From Limnovirga soli (GTDB taxonomy: Bacteria > Bacteroidota > Bacteroidia > Chitinophagales > Chitinophagaceae), in NCBI RefSeq assembly GCF_013106755.1, contig NZ_WHPF01000002.1:310001-374000 (forward strand): a DNA stretch of 64,000 nucleotides. Reading direction: 5' to 3'. Each line of letters opens with the position of its first letter. The stretch's first letter is position 1. The notes under the pieces are model-generated. The model was not told the origin of the DNA, did no database searches, and worked only from the letters and a program-made list of their open reading frames with translations. The translations under genes and the position numbers were made by a program. This document shows, one piece after another, positions 55,808-64,000 of the stretch.

Positions 55808-57079
55808 TTACCCTTTACGCAAAATGGCATTTCCAACTGCGCAGCTTAAGCAATGCTTGTATTTACAATAGTTATTTTTTAACTCAATAAGTGCCTGCGA
55901 GTCGAAGGCATTGGTGTTGCCCACTTGTTTTGCCTTCCATTGTTTGGTAATAGCATTTTCCTCTGGCTTAAGCCAGGTTAAAAACTGTATAGCCCTGTCT
56001 TTATACATCTGCTCTTTATGGTGCATCCCATAGGCAAACAACACAGGCACTATGGTATTGATAATAATGTTATTCATCATTTCTGCTCCCAAAGTTTTGG
56101 GTTTAAAGGCGGTAGATTCATCAAAAACATAGTGGTAATGCCAATAGTCGTTGGCAGTAATATCCAGTAAATGTTTTAATGCTACCATGGTATCTATCTC
56201 AAGCACTTTTGAAAACAAATGATTGCTTTTATAAACCAGCATGGCCAATTGGGCCAGCCTGATAGTTGGAAAATTTGCTGGCCGCATTCGTAGAAAATCT
56301 GGTGATTTTGGCAAAGCCGTTAAGCCAAATTTTGCTGACAGAAAGCGATATTCCCTTTGTAATAACTTAGGATAATCATCAGTAAAATCGCCTTTTAATA
56401 AACCTGCCTGCCCCATTAACAAAGCTTCCAGTTGAATTACCTGGTTTTTATGTTTGGCTAAAACGTTTACAGGCAAACTGGCTGCCATTTGCTGAAAATG
56501 ATCGGCATTTACTTTTGCCCCAAAGTTTTTGGCCAGTTGCCACCAAAAAACCTCCTCCCAATGGTTATTGGATTGTTGTAGCAATGCCAATACTACTGCA
56601 GATTTTCTTTGCAATCTTTCCACCAGCAAACGTTCTTTCCAGGCCAGCCAACCCATTTCACTTAACACAGGCAACTGATGATAACAGGGCACCACCATGG
56701 GTGTTTCCATCAATTGTTGGTATTGCTGTAACAGTATTTTGGGAACAAGTGGTTCTAATTCTATGGTAGCAATATTATTTTTATAAGCGTCCTGCACTGC
56801 CATATCGTGCTGCCAAACTACATGTAGTATTACATTATTATAATTAACGTCTGCCGCATGTTTATGCGTTATCCAATCAGACGATTTTACGTGCAATTCT
56901 ATATTGCCGGCCCAAATGGTATTATCAATTTTTATGCGTGCAGAAAGAAAATCGGGGCCCTGATTATGATTAATGGTACCATGCTGCATAATGGCTATGG
57001 GGTTGCCATCAATTGTAACAAGCTGCTGCTTATTAAAGTATTGAAACTGCCATATAAATTGTAATAATTTTTCGTTCAT
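55808..57079 (-). CDS. DUF2851-family protein
   Basis: 423 residues, no signal peptide. The start MNEKLLQFIWQFQYFN and the segment GTINHNQGPDFLSARIKI, WAGNIELHVKSSDWITHKH, NVILHVVWQHD are characteristic of DUF2851; the histidine/acidic residues here resemble a nuclease-like metal site (inference). The C-terminus carries a Cys cluster, C-x4-C-x2-C in YCKYKHCLSC, that could bind metal. Function unknown. Cytoplasmic, upstream of hisIE with a 163-bp gap. Confidence 0.82.
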   Translation of the reverse strand: MNEKLLQFIWQFQYFNKQQLVTIDGNPIAIMQHGTINHNQGPDFLSARIKIDNTIWAGNIELHVKSSDWITHKHAADVNYNNVILHVVWQHDMAVQDAYKNNIATIELEPLVPKILLQQYQQLMETPMVVPCYHQLPVLSEMGWLAWKERLLVERLQRKSAVVLALLQQSNNHWEEVFWWQLAKNFGAKVNADHFQQMAASLPVNVLAKHKNQVIQLEALLMGQAGLLKGDFTDDYPKLLQREYRFLSAKFGLTALPKSPDFLRMRPANFPTIRLAQLAMLVYKSNHLFSKVLEIDTMVALKHLLDITANDYWHYHYVFDESTAFKPKTLGAEMMNNIIINTIVPVLFAYGMHHKEQMYKDRAIQFLTWLKPEENAITKQWKAKQVGNTNAFDSQALIELKNNYCKYKHCLSCAVGNAILRKG

Positions 57080-57168
57080 AGCCGTACTGTTAGGGTTGTA
57101 ATGCTAATGTTTGCCATTTCAAGTTAATAAAAACAATAATTTCTTTAGCTTAAAAGGCCCAATTATAA

Positions 57169-57732
57169 TTACAATTCCTGTAAAGCCTGCACAACGCGGC
57201 TTACGGGTAAACCCATAACATTATAAAAATCTCCGTTAATTGATTTTATACCCACAACGCCAATCCATTCCTGAATGGCATAGGCACCCGCTTTATCATA
57301 AGGTGCATATTTATCTACATAAAAAATAATCTGCTCCCCGGTAAGCGAATGAAATTCCACTTCAGTAATATCAGCGAAAGAGATTGTTTTAGTGGCACTC
57401 ATAATAACCACGCCGGTAATAACCCGGTGTTTTTGGCCAGACAAAGAAGATAAAATGCGGATAGCATCTTCTCTGTTTGTGGGTTTATTAATAATAGTAT
57501 TACCCAATACCACCACGGTATCAGCTGCCAGTACAGGTACTTGGTTACCTACCATTGCCTGAACGGCTATAGCTTTATTAGTGGCAATATATACAGGTAC
57601 TTCTTCAGGTGGCATGGTGGCCGGAAAACTTTCATCGGTTGATTGAATGACAATAGTAAATGGCACTTCGGCCCATTCTAATAATTGCTTGCGGCGTGGC
57701 GACTGAGAGGCGAGTATTATGGGAGCTATCAT
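57169..57732 (-). CDS. maf: Maf-family nucleotide pyrophosphatase
   Basis: 187 residues from the ATG at 57732 (MIAPIILASQSPRRKQLLEWA); an upstream in-frame ATG at 57768 adds 12 residues without family support. Maf proteins hydrolyse dTTP/UTP or modified nucleotides. Signature words: LASQSPRRKQLL, STDESFP, AADTVVVLGNTIINKP, GQKHRVITGVVI, YDKAGAYAIQ. The exact substrate class (YhdE-like or YceF-like) cannot be assigned with certainty; the AADTVV and DKAGAYAIQ words favour the dTTP/UTP type. Single gene. Confidence 0.93.
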   Translation of the reverse strand: MIAPIILASQSPRRKQLLEWAEVPFTIVIQSTDESFPATMPPEEVPVYIATNKAIAVQAMVGNQVPVLAADTVVVLGNTIINKPTNREDAIRILSSLSGQKHRVITGVVIMSATKTISFADITEVEFHSLTGEQIIFYVDKYAPYDKAGAYAIQEWIGVVGIKSINGDFYNVMGLPVSRVVQALQEL

Positions 57733-57786
57733 GCCAGCAATATTATTATTTAATGCGCATATTAGCAATTTGAAACTGCTTTTACT

Positions 57787-57865
57787 GCGTTAGGGATTGC
57801 AGCGGAAAGCCCGCAGCGCAGCGAGGACTTCCAGCGCAAAGCCCGACCCGTTAGGGTAACGCCCA
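57787..57865. repeat. GC-rich element D (copy 2)
   Basis: Begins GCGTTAGGGATTGCAGCGGA and ends GGGTAACGCCC, so GCGTTA and TAACGC form terminal inverted ends. It lies ~50 bp from a type C element. Confidence 0.87.
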
Positions 57866-57917
57866 ATTATGCTACTAGATTTTTATGTAGCCGGCTATAG
57901 ATTAAGATGCAGCTGCT

Positions 57918-57956
57918 CTTGCCACGCTCGGTTCAGGGTTCCAGCCCTGTGGCAGC
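57918..57956 (+). repeat. dispersed intergenic element, core type C (copy 4)
   Basis: CTTGCCACGCTCGGTTCAGG, then GTTCC and GTGGCAGC; preceded by GATGCAGCTG. Confidence 0.88.
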
Positions 57957-57962
57957 TATATA

Positions 57963-59339
57963 TTATGGTCGTATAAACATAATGGAAAAACGGTTGGTAT
58001 TTTCGTCTAAAGCATGATACTCAATAATGCCGCGGTGTAACTCAATAATGCGTTTTACAATAGGCAAACCCAAACCAAAACCTTTTTGTTTTTGTGAATT
58101 CTCGCCCCTGAAAAATGGCAGGAATAAATGGGGTGTTTCTTTTGGTTTCATTACGGGCCCATCATTATCAAAATGTATATGTATACGATGGGCATGGGTT
58201 TCCAGCGCTATCCGCACTTCTTTACTGGCAGAATATTTATAGGCATTTTTTATTAAATTTCTAAAGGCCGATTTTAGCAAGGTTTCGTTGCCATTTATAG
58301 CCAGATAATCTTCATTATCCGGGGCATTGATAAAATCGAAATTGGCGTTTAAATCGGGCAATGTTTTTTGAACAGCTGCAATTGAATCGTACACCAGTTC
58401 GTCTATACGCACCAATGGCCAATCTGGCGAGTACCTTACTGTTTCGTATTGGGATAATAACAATAGTGAATTGGCCAGATCTATCATTTCCTGCTGATCT
58501 TCCTTTAAAGATTCCAGTACTTTTTTATATTCTTCTGCAGTTTGATCTCTTCTTAAAGCAGATTCGGTTTGGGCCATCATAGTAGCCAATGGCGTACGCA
58601 ACTCATGGGAAGCGTGGTGTACAAAATTCTTCTGTATTTGAAATGCCCGCTCCAATCTGTCGAGCATATCATTAAAATTGGAGGCAATTTGTACAATTTC
58701 ATTATTCTTAATATTACCCTTACCCACATTTACCCTTTGCTTAAGATTGGTTTCGGTAATACGGCGCATTTGGGCACTAAGGTTTACCAGTGGTCGGGAT
58801 ATTATAATTACATAAAAGAATGCGAATAAGCCAATAGTTAAAATACTACCCAATGCAACAAAAATCATGATAAACTTAAGTGTATTAAGTCTGGACAAGC
58901 CATATTTATCATAAGCAGTTGCAATAACAAAATATTCTTGTCCCTGCTTATTTAAATACAGGCCAACACCCTCATTTACACCTCTGGTAAATGAGTACAT
59001 TTTTTTCTCCTTTATTTTAATAAGTAGACTGGTATCAATTTTTACCTTGGTTTCAGTAGGTTTTGGCCTGATTAATTGAAAAGAAGGGCTAACAATAAAA
59101 AACTGGTAATTGATAGGCTCACCTGGTAAGAAGTTTTTTAGCTTGGCTTCTATTGCACTATCAGATTCTTCAATAGAAAAATAGTGCATATACTCGCTAT
59201 ATGCATGCGCCCAAAGCCTTTTATTAAAGTCTTGCTCCCGGGAATGGGCATATAAAGTGTATATGATAAAAAATGAACTAAGGAGGATTAAAGATACCAC
59301 CAAAGTAAGCGTTAAAACAAACCTTAACCTAACACTCAT
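57963..59339 (-). CDS. Sensor histidine kinase
   Basis: 458 residues. Two membrane helices (~7-29 and ~157-180) flank a ~125-residue periplasmic sensor region. A HAMP linker follows (SAQMRRITETNLKQRVNV), then HisKA with phosphoacceptor H245 (HASHELRTPLATMMAQ) and a HATPase domain with N box (AFRNLIKNAYKYS), DNDGP and GFGLGLPIVKRI. It overlaps the response regulator gene upstream by 4 bp, so the two form a classical two-component pair. The signal is unknown; CusS/ArlS-like kinases have this layout. Confidence 0.95.
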   Translation of the reverse strand: MSVRLRFVLTLTLVVSLILLSSFFIIYTLYAHSREQDFNKRLWAHAYSEYMHYFSIEESDSAIEAKLKNFLPGEPINYQFFIVSPSFQLIRPKPTETKVKIDTSLLIKIKEKKMYSFTRGVNEGVGLYLNKQGQEYFVIATAYDKYGLSRLNTLKFIMIFVALGSILTIGLFAFFYVIIISRPLVNLSAQMRRITETNLKQRVNVGKGNIKNNEIVQIASNFNDMLDRLERAFQIQKNFVHHASHELRTPLATMMAQTESALRRDQTAEEYKKVLESLKEDQQEMIDLANSLLLLSQYETVRYSPDWPLVRIDELVYDSIAAVQKTLPDLNANFDFINAPDNEDYLAINGNETLLKSAFRNLIKNAYKYSASKEVRIALETHAHRIHIHFDNDGPVMKPKETPHLFLPFFRGENSQKQKGFGLGLPIVKRIIELHRGIIEYHALDENTNRFSIMFIRP

Positions 59340-60034
59340 GACAGCGGGGCCTCCCTTACATAATAACCAAATCCGGGTTTTGTATGAATAAGTTTGGTTT
59401 CATAAGGTTTATCAATTTTATTGCGCAGAAAACTGATATATACTTCAATGGTATTGGTTCCTGTATCGAAACTCAGGTCCCATACCTTTTGCATAATTTC
59501 CTGTTTGGGTATTACTTTTCCTTTGTTACGGGAAAGCAGTACCAGTAAGGCAAACTCTTTAGCGGTAAGGTTTATATTCTTTTCATTACGGGTAACCGTT
59601 TTGTTATTCATGTCAATTACCAAATCAGCCACCACAATTTTATCAGTTTCTATAGTGCCGGATTCTGCTCTTTTCAAAAACACTTTAATCCTGGCAAAAA
59701 GTTCATCAAAGTGAAATGGCTTTACAATATAGTCATCCGCACCAAGCGAAAAAGCATCTACCTTATCCTGTAATTCACCCAAAGCGGTTAACATGATAAT
59801 AGGCACTTTACTATTTTGCTGCCGAAATTCCTTGCACAAAGCAAGCCCGTTTTTATAGGGTAGATTGATATCCAGCAATACTATTGAATATGGATGCTGG
59901 CTAAATAATTTTTCTGCAACTGCGCCATCATAAGCTACATCGGCCTGATAGCCCTGACGTATCAGCTCTTCCTGAATAACCTGACTAAGTTTGGGTTCGT
60001 CTTCTGCAATTAATATCCTGTAGTTGTTTTCCAT
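59336..60034 (-). CDS. OmpR/PhoB-family response regulator
   Basis: 232 residues from the ATG at 60034 (MENNYRILIAEDEPKLSQV); an in-frame ATG at 60043 adds three residues. The receiver domain has the acidic pair E11-D12, the phosphoacceptor D55 (VLLDINLP), a Thr in MLTALG and the Lys in IVKPF. The C-terminal winged helix (LTAKEFALLVLLSRNKGKVI, GTNTIEVYISFLRNKID) binds DNA. It acts with the histidine kinase whose gene overlaps by 4 bp. The M14 peptidase gene starts only ~30 bp away in the opposite direction and could be a regulatory target. Confidence 0.95.
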   Translation of the reverse strand: MENNYRILIAEDEPKLSQVIQEELIRQGYQADVAYDGAVAEKLFSQHPYSIVLLDINLPYKNGLALCKEFRQQNSKVPIIMLTALGELQDKVDAFSLGADDYIVKPFHFDELFARIKVFLKRAESGTIETDKIVVADLVIDMNNKTVTRNEKNINLTAKEFALLVLLSRNKGKVIPKQEIMQKVWDLSFDTGTNTIEVYISFLRNKIDKPYETKLIHTKPGFGYYVREAPLS

Positions 60035-60064
60035 TATCTTCATCTAAAATTGATAGGACAATTT

Positions 60065-61795
60065 ATGAAAAAAATTTTGTTTAACATTATTCTTCTTTTT
60101 TCTATTACCTGTTTTTCCCAGAAAAACGCGATCACCTTTGAAAAAAGTAACGGAAAACAAAGCAGTGACTACTTTGAATGCATCAAATTTTATAAGGATT
60201 TAGATGCGCTTTATCCTACAGTTCAAATAAAATTATTCGATGCCACTGATGCCGGCGAACCGCTGCATTTAGTGCTTTTTAGCAAAAACGGGCAATTCAA
60301 TCCAGTACAATGGCATAACCAAAACAAGGTGGTAATTTTAATAAACAATGGCATCCATCCCGGGGAACCCGATGGTATTGATGCCAGCATGTTATTACTG
60401 CGAGACCTAACCAATGGAACTATAAAAGCACCCGACAATGTAGTAATAGGTATAATACCCGTTTACAATATTGGTGGCAGTTTAAACCGTAGCCCTTTTT
60501 CAAGGGTAAACCAGCAAGGGCCTGAATTGTATGGCTTTAGGGGTAATTCACAAAACCTTGACCTGAACAGGGATTTTATTAAATCAGATACCAAAGAAGC
60601 TGTTGCTTTTGCCCGAATTTTTCATTGGATGAATCCGGATATTTTGGTTGACAATCATGTAAGTGATGGTGCAGATTACCAGCATACCATGACCCTGCTA
60701 ACCACTCAGCATAATAAATTAGGTGGTGCTATTGGCAGTTTTTTGCATAATACTTTTGAACCTGCCCTTTTTGCAGGGATGGATGCCAAAAACTGGCCAA
60801 TGTGCCCCTATGTAAATTTTGAAGAAGGTAACCCCGGCAAAGGCTGGGAAGCTTTTTACGATCCTCCGCGTTATAGCAGCGGCTATGCGGCCTTATTTCA
60901 AACCATGGCTTTTATGCCCGAAACGCATATGCTAAAGCCATTTGCCGACAGGGTTAAAAGTACCTATGCCTTATTAACCACCTTTTTAGAAAAAACCTCT
61001 TTGTATGCAAACGATATAATTACAAACCGTAAAACGGCCATAAGCGAAGTAATGCGGCAACAAAGTTTTGGGTATAACTGGAAAGCAGATACCTCCAAAT
61101 TTGATATCATCAAATTTAAAGGGTACGCAGCCGATTCGGCCATTAGTGCCGTTACGGGTTTTAAACGATTATTTTATAATCACGAAAAACCTTTTGAATT
61201 ACCAGTGCGGTTATACGACTATTTTCAACCCACAGTTATGGTTAACAAGCCAAAGGCCTATATTATTCCAAAAGGCTGGCATAAGGCGCTTGACTTGCTT
61301 AGGCTTAATGGCATTGCGATGCAAACGCTGAAAAAAGACACAACTATTCTGGTAGAATATTACCATATCGACAACTATAAATCTTACTCAAAACCCTACG
61401 AAAAACATCATCCCAACTATGATATTCAATTAAGCACCAAAAAAGATAGCATTCATTTTTTAAAAGGCGATTTGCTGGTTTATACTGGTCAGCCTGGAGA
61501 TGCCTATTTAATGGAAGTGCTGGAACCTTTAAGTGATGACAGTTTTTTTAGATGGAATTTCTTTGATGCCGTATTACAACAAAAAGAAGGCTACAGTAAT
61601 TATAGGTGGGAAGATGTAGCTGCATCTTTTTTAGAACAACATCCCGAAATAAAACAACAGCTGGAGGAAAAGAAACAAGCGGATAAAACATTTGCCGCAT
61701 CGGCTGATGCACAGTTGTATTTTGTATATACACATTCCCCTTATTACGAGCCGGCGCATTTAAGATACCCGGTATACCGGCTTACAAACAATTAA
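60065..61795 (+). CDS. Exported M14-family zinc carboxypeptidase-like protein
   Basis: 576 residues from the ATG at 60065 (MKKILFNIILLFSITCFSQ, signal peptide); an in-frame TTG 15 bp upstream is not needed. The M14 metal site is complete: H98 and E101 in GIHPGEPDG, H198 in VDNHVSDGADYQ, and the catalytic Glu E286 in FMPETHMLKP. RSPFSRVNQQGPELYGFRGN and LDLNRDFIK supply substrate-binding residues. A ~200-residue C-terminal extension has no recognised domain. It probably trims peptides in the periplasm. It is divergent from the two-component genes. Confidence 0.92.
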   Translation: MKKILFNIILLFSITCFSQKNAITFEKSNGKQSSDYFECIKFYKDLDALYPTVQIKLFDATDAGEPLHLVLFSKNGQFNPVQWHNQNKVVILINNGIHPGEPDGIDASMLLLRDLTNGTIKAPDNVVIGIIPVYNIGGSLNRSPFSRVNQQGPELYGFRGNSQNLDLNRDFIKSDTKEAVAFARIFHWMNPDILVDNHVSDGADYQHTMTLLTTQHNKLGGAIGSFLHNTFEPALFAGMDAKNWPMCPYVNFEEGNPGKGWEAFYDPPRYSSGYAALFQTMAFMPETHMLKPFADRVKSTYALLTTFLEKTSLYANDIITNRKTAISEVMRQQSFGYNWKADTSKFDIIKFKGYAADSAISAVTGFKRLFYNHEKPFELPVRLYDYFQPTVMVNKPKAYIIPKGWHKALDLLRLNGIAMQTLKKDTTILVEYYHIDNYKSYSKPYEKHHPNYDIQLSTKKDSIHFLKGDLLVYTGQPGDAYLMEVLEPLSDDSFFRWNFFDAVLQQKEGYSNYRWEDVAASFLEQHPEIKQQLEEKKQADKTFAASADAQLYFVYTHSPYYEPAHLRYPVYRLTNN

Positions 61796-61846
61796 AAGTG
61801 CAGTAATTAAAGTATTGGCCAGAGGTACGCCTAAGCATGAGGCATT

Positions 61847-61866
61847 CTTGCGTCGCACTCTTGTAC
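61847..61866 (+). repeat. dispersed intergenic element, core type A (copy 18)
   Basis: Exact CTTGCGTCGCACTCTTGTAC followed by GGCAACAAAACTGGCAGC, in a convergent gap of 97 bp. Confidence 0.9.
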
Positions 61867-61892
61867 GGCAACAAAACTGGCAGCAAATACAA

Positions 61893-62498
61893 CTATCTGG
61901 TAAAAAAATATAAGGCTATAATTGCTATGCCAATAGCGGCCAGTATAAGCGCATGTTGCAGCCATTTTTCTTTTGGGGGAGCATCATCATCTGTTAATCC
62001 ATCCTCAGTTAATGCTGTATCGCTTACAATGCCTAGCTGGGTATGCATTTCGGCCGAGGTTTTGTCCTCCTCGCCTACCCTAACCTGGTGAATGGCATTT
62101 TGCCTGATTACTTTTTGAGCAGCCATTGGTGCAAAAAACAAACCGGATGCAGCCAATGGTTTAAATTGAACTACTTCATTTTGTTTGGATAAGGAACCAA
62201 TGCCATGCAGCACAAATACAAGTCCGCTGTTTAGTTGCGCCTGCATATCGTTTATAAAAGCAGAAAACTGCTCAGTAATTTCATCAATGGTTAGCCCTGT
62301 GCAGGAAGCTATATATCTTACCAAACCAGAGTCGTACAATGAATTGGAAGGTACAAACGCAATGGCTTTGGAGGGTGCATCTATCGTTTTATCCGCAAAT
62401 TGCAGCGATGCCGGTTTATGTTCTACTGTAAATGACCCCAAACCCGGCAATACCAGGTTTTTATACAGGGAAAGATATGAAAGACAATATTGATGCAT
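61893..62498 (-). CDS. Membrane-anchored CCDC81-like HU-domain protein
   Basis: 201 residues. The N-terminal ~120 residues match the prokaryotic CCDC81-like HU domains: YCLSYLSLYKNLVLPGLGSFTVEHKPA, then a second unit IASCTGLTIDEITEQFSAFINDMQ and LVFVLHGIGSLSKQNE. An acidic linker follows, and the C-terminus has one transmembrane helix (ALILAAIGIAIIALYFFTR). The topology implies an HU-like domain on the cytoplasmic side of the membrane, possibly linking DNA or another ligand to the envelope (inference). It lies 147 bp downstream of a barrel protein gene, with a repeat A between. Confidence 0.82.
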   Translation of the reverse strand: MHQYCLSYLSLYKNLVLPGLGSFTVEHKPASLQFADKTIDAPSKAIAFVPSNSLYDSGLVRYIASCTGLTIDEITEQFSAFINDMQAQLNSGLVFVLHGIGSLSKQNEVVQFKPLAASGLFFAPMAAQKVIRQNAIHQVRVGEEDKTSAEMHTQLGIVSDTALTEDGLTDDDAPPKEKWLQHALILAAIGIAIIALYFFTR

Positions 62499-62579
62499 GT
62501 GTGTATTGTAACAGTTACCCTGAAAATTACAAATTTTTAATCAGGTATATCAATTGTATTTGCCGCCCAAAGATATGTG

Positions 62580-62599
62580 GTACAAGTGTGCGACGCAAG
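62580..62599 (-). repeat. dispersed intergenic element, core type A (copy 19)
   Basis: GTACAAGTGTGCGACGCAAG between the barrel gene and the HU-like gene. Confidence 0.88.
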
Positions 62600-62645
62600 G
62601 AACGATACAGAAAAGTGCTTTTGCCTGGCTACAAAAAACTTTAGC

Positions 62646-64000
62646 CTATTTAAGCTGGGCTATTTTAGTTTTTATATCACCAAATGAAAAAACCACACCT
62701 GCCAATACGTTAAAGCCAAGTGCCTCATATTGGTTCCAGCGCTGGTATTTGTTGTTAAGCAGATTGTTCATTTGTACCCAACCATTAAGATTAGGTAGAA
62801 TGGTGAACTCTACCCCCACATTTAAATCTGCTGCAGGTTTTAATTTTTGGCTGCCTAAACTTTTATTGCGGTATTGGGCACCATCCCAAAAATAAATATC
62901 ACTTTTAACCAGAAAATCTTTTACAACCTGCCATTTAAGTGAGCCATTTAATTCAATAGGTAATAGTCCCCATGCTTTTTCATTATCCTGCAAACTACTA
63001 TACTGGTTAAAAGTAACACCAGCCAGCAAAGACAATTTTTCCTGGAGGGTATAACCAATTTCGCCATGCACCCTGAGTGCATTCATTTGCGCCTCGTTAA
63101 CCACCTGAAACGATTTGCCGGTAATGGTATCATTTACAAACAACGGCTGATTGCTAAACTGCAGATAACTAACTTTTGCATTATAAGTAACATGCTTGCC
63201 TGCGGAACCTTTAAACCCTGCATATTGTTCTTTTATCCTGGTATTTAATAAAAATTTAGGTTGTTGTAACCAGGGATTTAAAGAGGCGAGGTATTGATAA
63301 TTGGTTTTATTAAAGCGGCCAACCCAGCCAGCCACCAGTATGAATTTATCGTTTTTAATTTTTGCTTCTGCTGTGATGTTTGGCAAAAATGAAAGCACCT
63401 CATTATCCCAGGTTGGCGAAACGCCTGCAATTACTTTAACGTTAGGCGTTTTAAATTGCAAGGCAGGTGTTAAACTATATAAATTATTATTTACTGTACC
63501 TGCACTATCACTTTTGTAAGTTGTAATGTCAGCCGTTAGACCAAGATTGAATGCGAAAATTTTACCAAAGGTTTTAGACATGGGCGCACTTATAATTAAA
63601 TTACTTTCTGTGCTACCATGGTTATCACTAAAATTATTGAGTGTAATGGCCGGATTATAATTAATACCAGCAGGGTTTTGTTGCTTATTGCGTAAGGCAA
63701 TGCTACCGCCGAAAGTGGTAAACCGTTGCCTTAAGTCATCTTTGGTAAATACAAGCGTATCGGGCAAAAATCCATATTGGTACTGGGTATTATTATCATA
63801 CAGTACGTTTGCCGTCCATTCGCTTTTATTATTGGAACTATTAAAAATGCCGGTACCATCAATATTCATTTTACTAAACTGCTGAAATGGAACGCTGCTT
63901 TTAGAGGAAGTATAACGCCCCTTAATGTTTACTACAGACCTGATTCCATCACCCATAGAAGCACCAATTTGCAGATAGGGAGTGGTATAATTACCATAGC
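62646..64000 (-). CDS. C-terminal part of an outer-membrane beta-barrel protein (cut by window edge)
   Basis: The reading frame stays open to position 64000: codons upstream of the Met at 63956 read YGNYTTPYLQIGAS, so that Met is internal. About 451 residues are visible, made of alternating beta strands with turn residues (SEWTANVLYDNN, FILVAGWVGRFNKTNY, HVTYNAKVSYLQFS, RVHGEIGYTLQEKLSLLAGVTFNQYS) and ending in a barrel-like LNVGVEFTILPNLNGWVQMNNLLNNKYQRW then VLAGVVFSFG. The NLLNNKYQ-W motif and final strand resemble TonB-dependent receptors. No plug domain is visible because the N-terminus is outside the window. Ligand unknown. Confidence 0.8.
   Translation of the reverse strand, partial: YGNYTTPYLQIGASMGDGIRSVVNIKGRYTSSKSSVPFQQFSKMNIDGTGIFNSSNNKSEWTANVLYDNNTQYQYGFLPDTLVFTKDDLRQRFTTFGGSIALRNKQQNPAGINYNPAITLNNFSDNHGSTESNLIISAPMSKTFGKIFAFNLGLTADITTYKSDSAGTVNNNLYSLTPALQFKTPNVKVIAGVSPTWDNEVLSFLPNITAEAKIKNDKFILVAGWVGRFNKTNYQYLASLNPWLQQPKFLLNTRIKEQYAGFKGSAGKHVTYNAKVSYLQFSNQPLFVNDTITGKSFQVVNEAQMNALRVHGEIGYTLQEKLSLLAGVTFNQYSSLQDNEKAWGLLPIELNGSLKWQVVKDFLVKSDIYFWDGAQYRNKSLGSQKLKPAADLNVGVEFTILPNLNGWVQMNNLLNNKYQRWNQYEALGFNVLAGVVFSFGDIKTKIAQLK

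Noticed and set aside
261-62599. Dispersed ~20-nt repeats as a CRISPR array
   Set aside because: Copies are kilobases apart, in both orientations, with no regular spacers and no cas genes.
1-64000. tRNA or rRNA genes
   Set aside because: No cloverleaf-like sequence or rRNA segment was recognised in any intergenic gap; most gaps are short and filled by the repeat elements.

Overview
This window comes from a member of the Bacteroidota, most likely the family Chitinophagaceae. The evidence is gene content: two giant secreted proteins with type IX secretion (T9SS) type A C-terminal sorting domains, a PorW/SprE-like T9SS component, families largely confined to this phylum (recognised by eye as DUF3822, DUF4293, DUF2851, DUF5723, DUF2911, DUF5995, CCDC81-like HU), and -7 promoter boxes of the Bacteroidota form TAnnTTTG close to several start codons. 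All family names are from recall of sequence patterns; no search was run.

Layout. 1-11.9 kb: a truncated lipoprotein, a secreted zinc metalloprotease, a CvfB-like S1 protein, a small orphan protein, an SMP-30 lactonase-like protein, RNase R, and a compact minus-strand cluster (lpxK, 5-formyl-THF cyclo-ligase, bioD, rsmD, DUF3822) divergent from a DUF4293 membrane protein. 11.9-26.4 kb: two ~2,200-residue T9SS cargo proteins in tandem; their last ~480 residues and 3' flanks are near copies while their N-terminal parts differ. 26.4-39 kb: a small orphan ORF, a MATE transporter, ffh, proline dehydrogenase, an esterase lipoprotein, thyA-folA, a TPR/AAA+ ATPase paired with a TPR/six-helix membrane protein, and a sulfotransferase-like gene paired with a class IV aminotransferase. 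39-44.3 kb: the PorW-like TPR protein, then a more AT-rich accessory stretch with two small membrane proteins, duplicated upstream regions, a hairpin-rich noncoding tract resembling a gene-cassette end, and a PhnB-like VOC lipoprotein. 44.4-64 kb: a DUF3857/transglutaminase pair (the second lacks the catalytic Cys), DUF5723 protein, VOC protein, DUF5995-pdxJ, DUF2911 protein, hisIE with a TlpA-like thioredoxin protein, DUF2851, Maf, a two-component system divergent from an M14 peptidase, a membrane-anchored HU-like protein, and the 3' part of an outer-membrane barrel protein.

The most unusual feature is not a gene. Most intergenic gaps over about 90 bp carry a copy of a short modular element. 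It has three alternative ~20-nt cores (called A, B and C here; 19, 2 and 4 copies) in a shared frame of GCAGC-type words, and two copies adjoin a GC-rich ~80-90 nt element (D). One copy looks like an A/C chimera. No copy falls inside a gene I consider real. No transposase, rRNA, tRNA or CRISPR array was seen.
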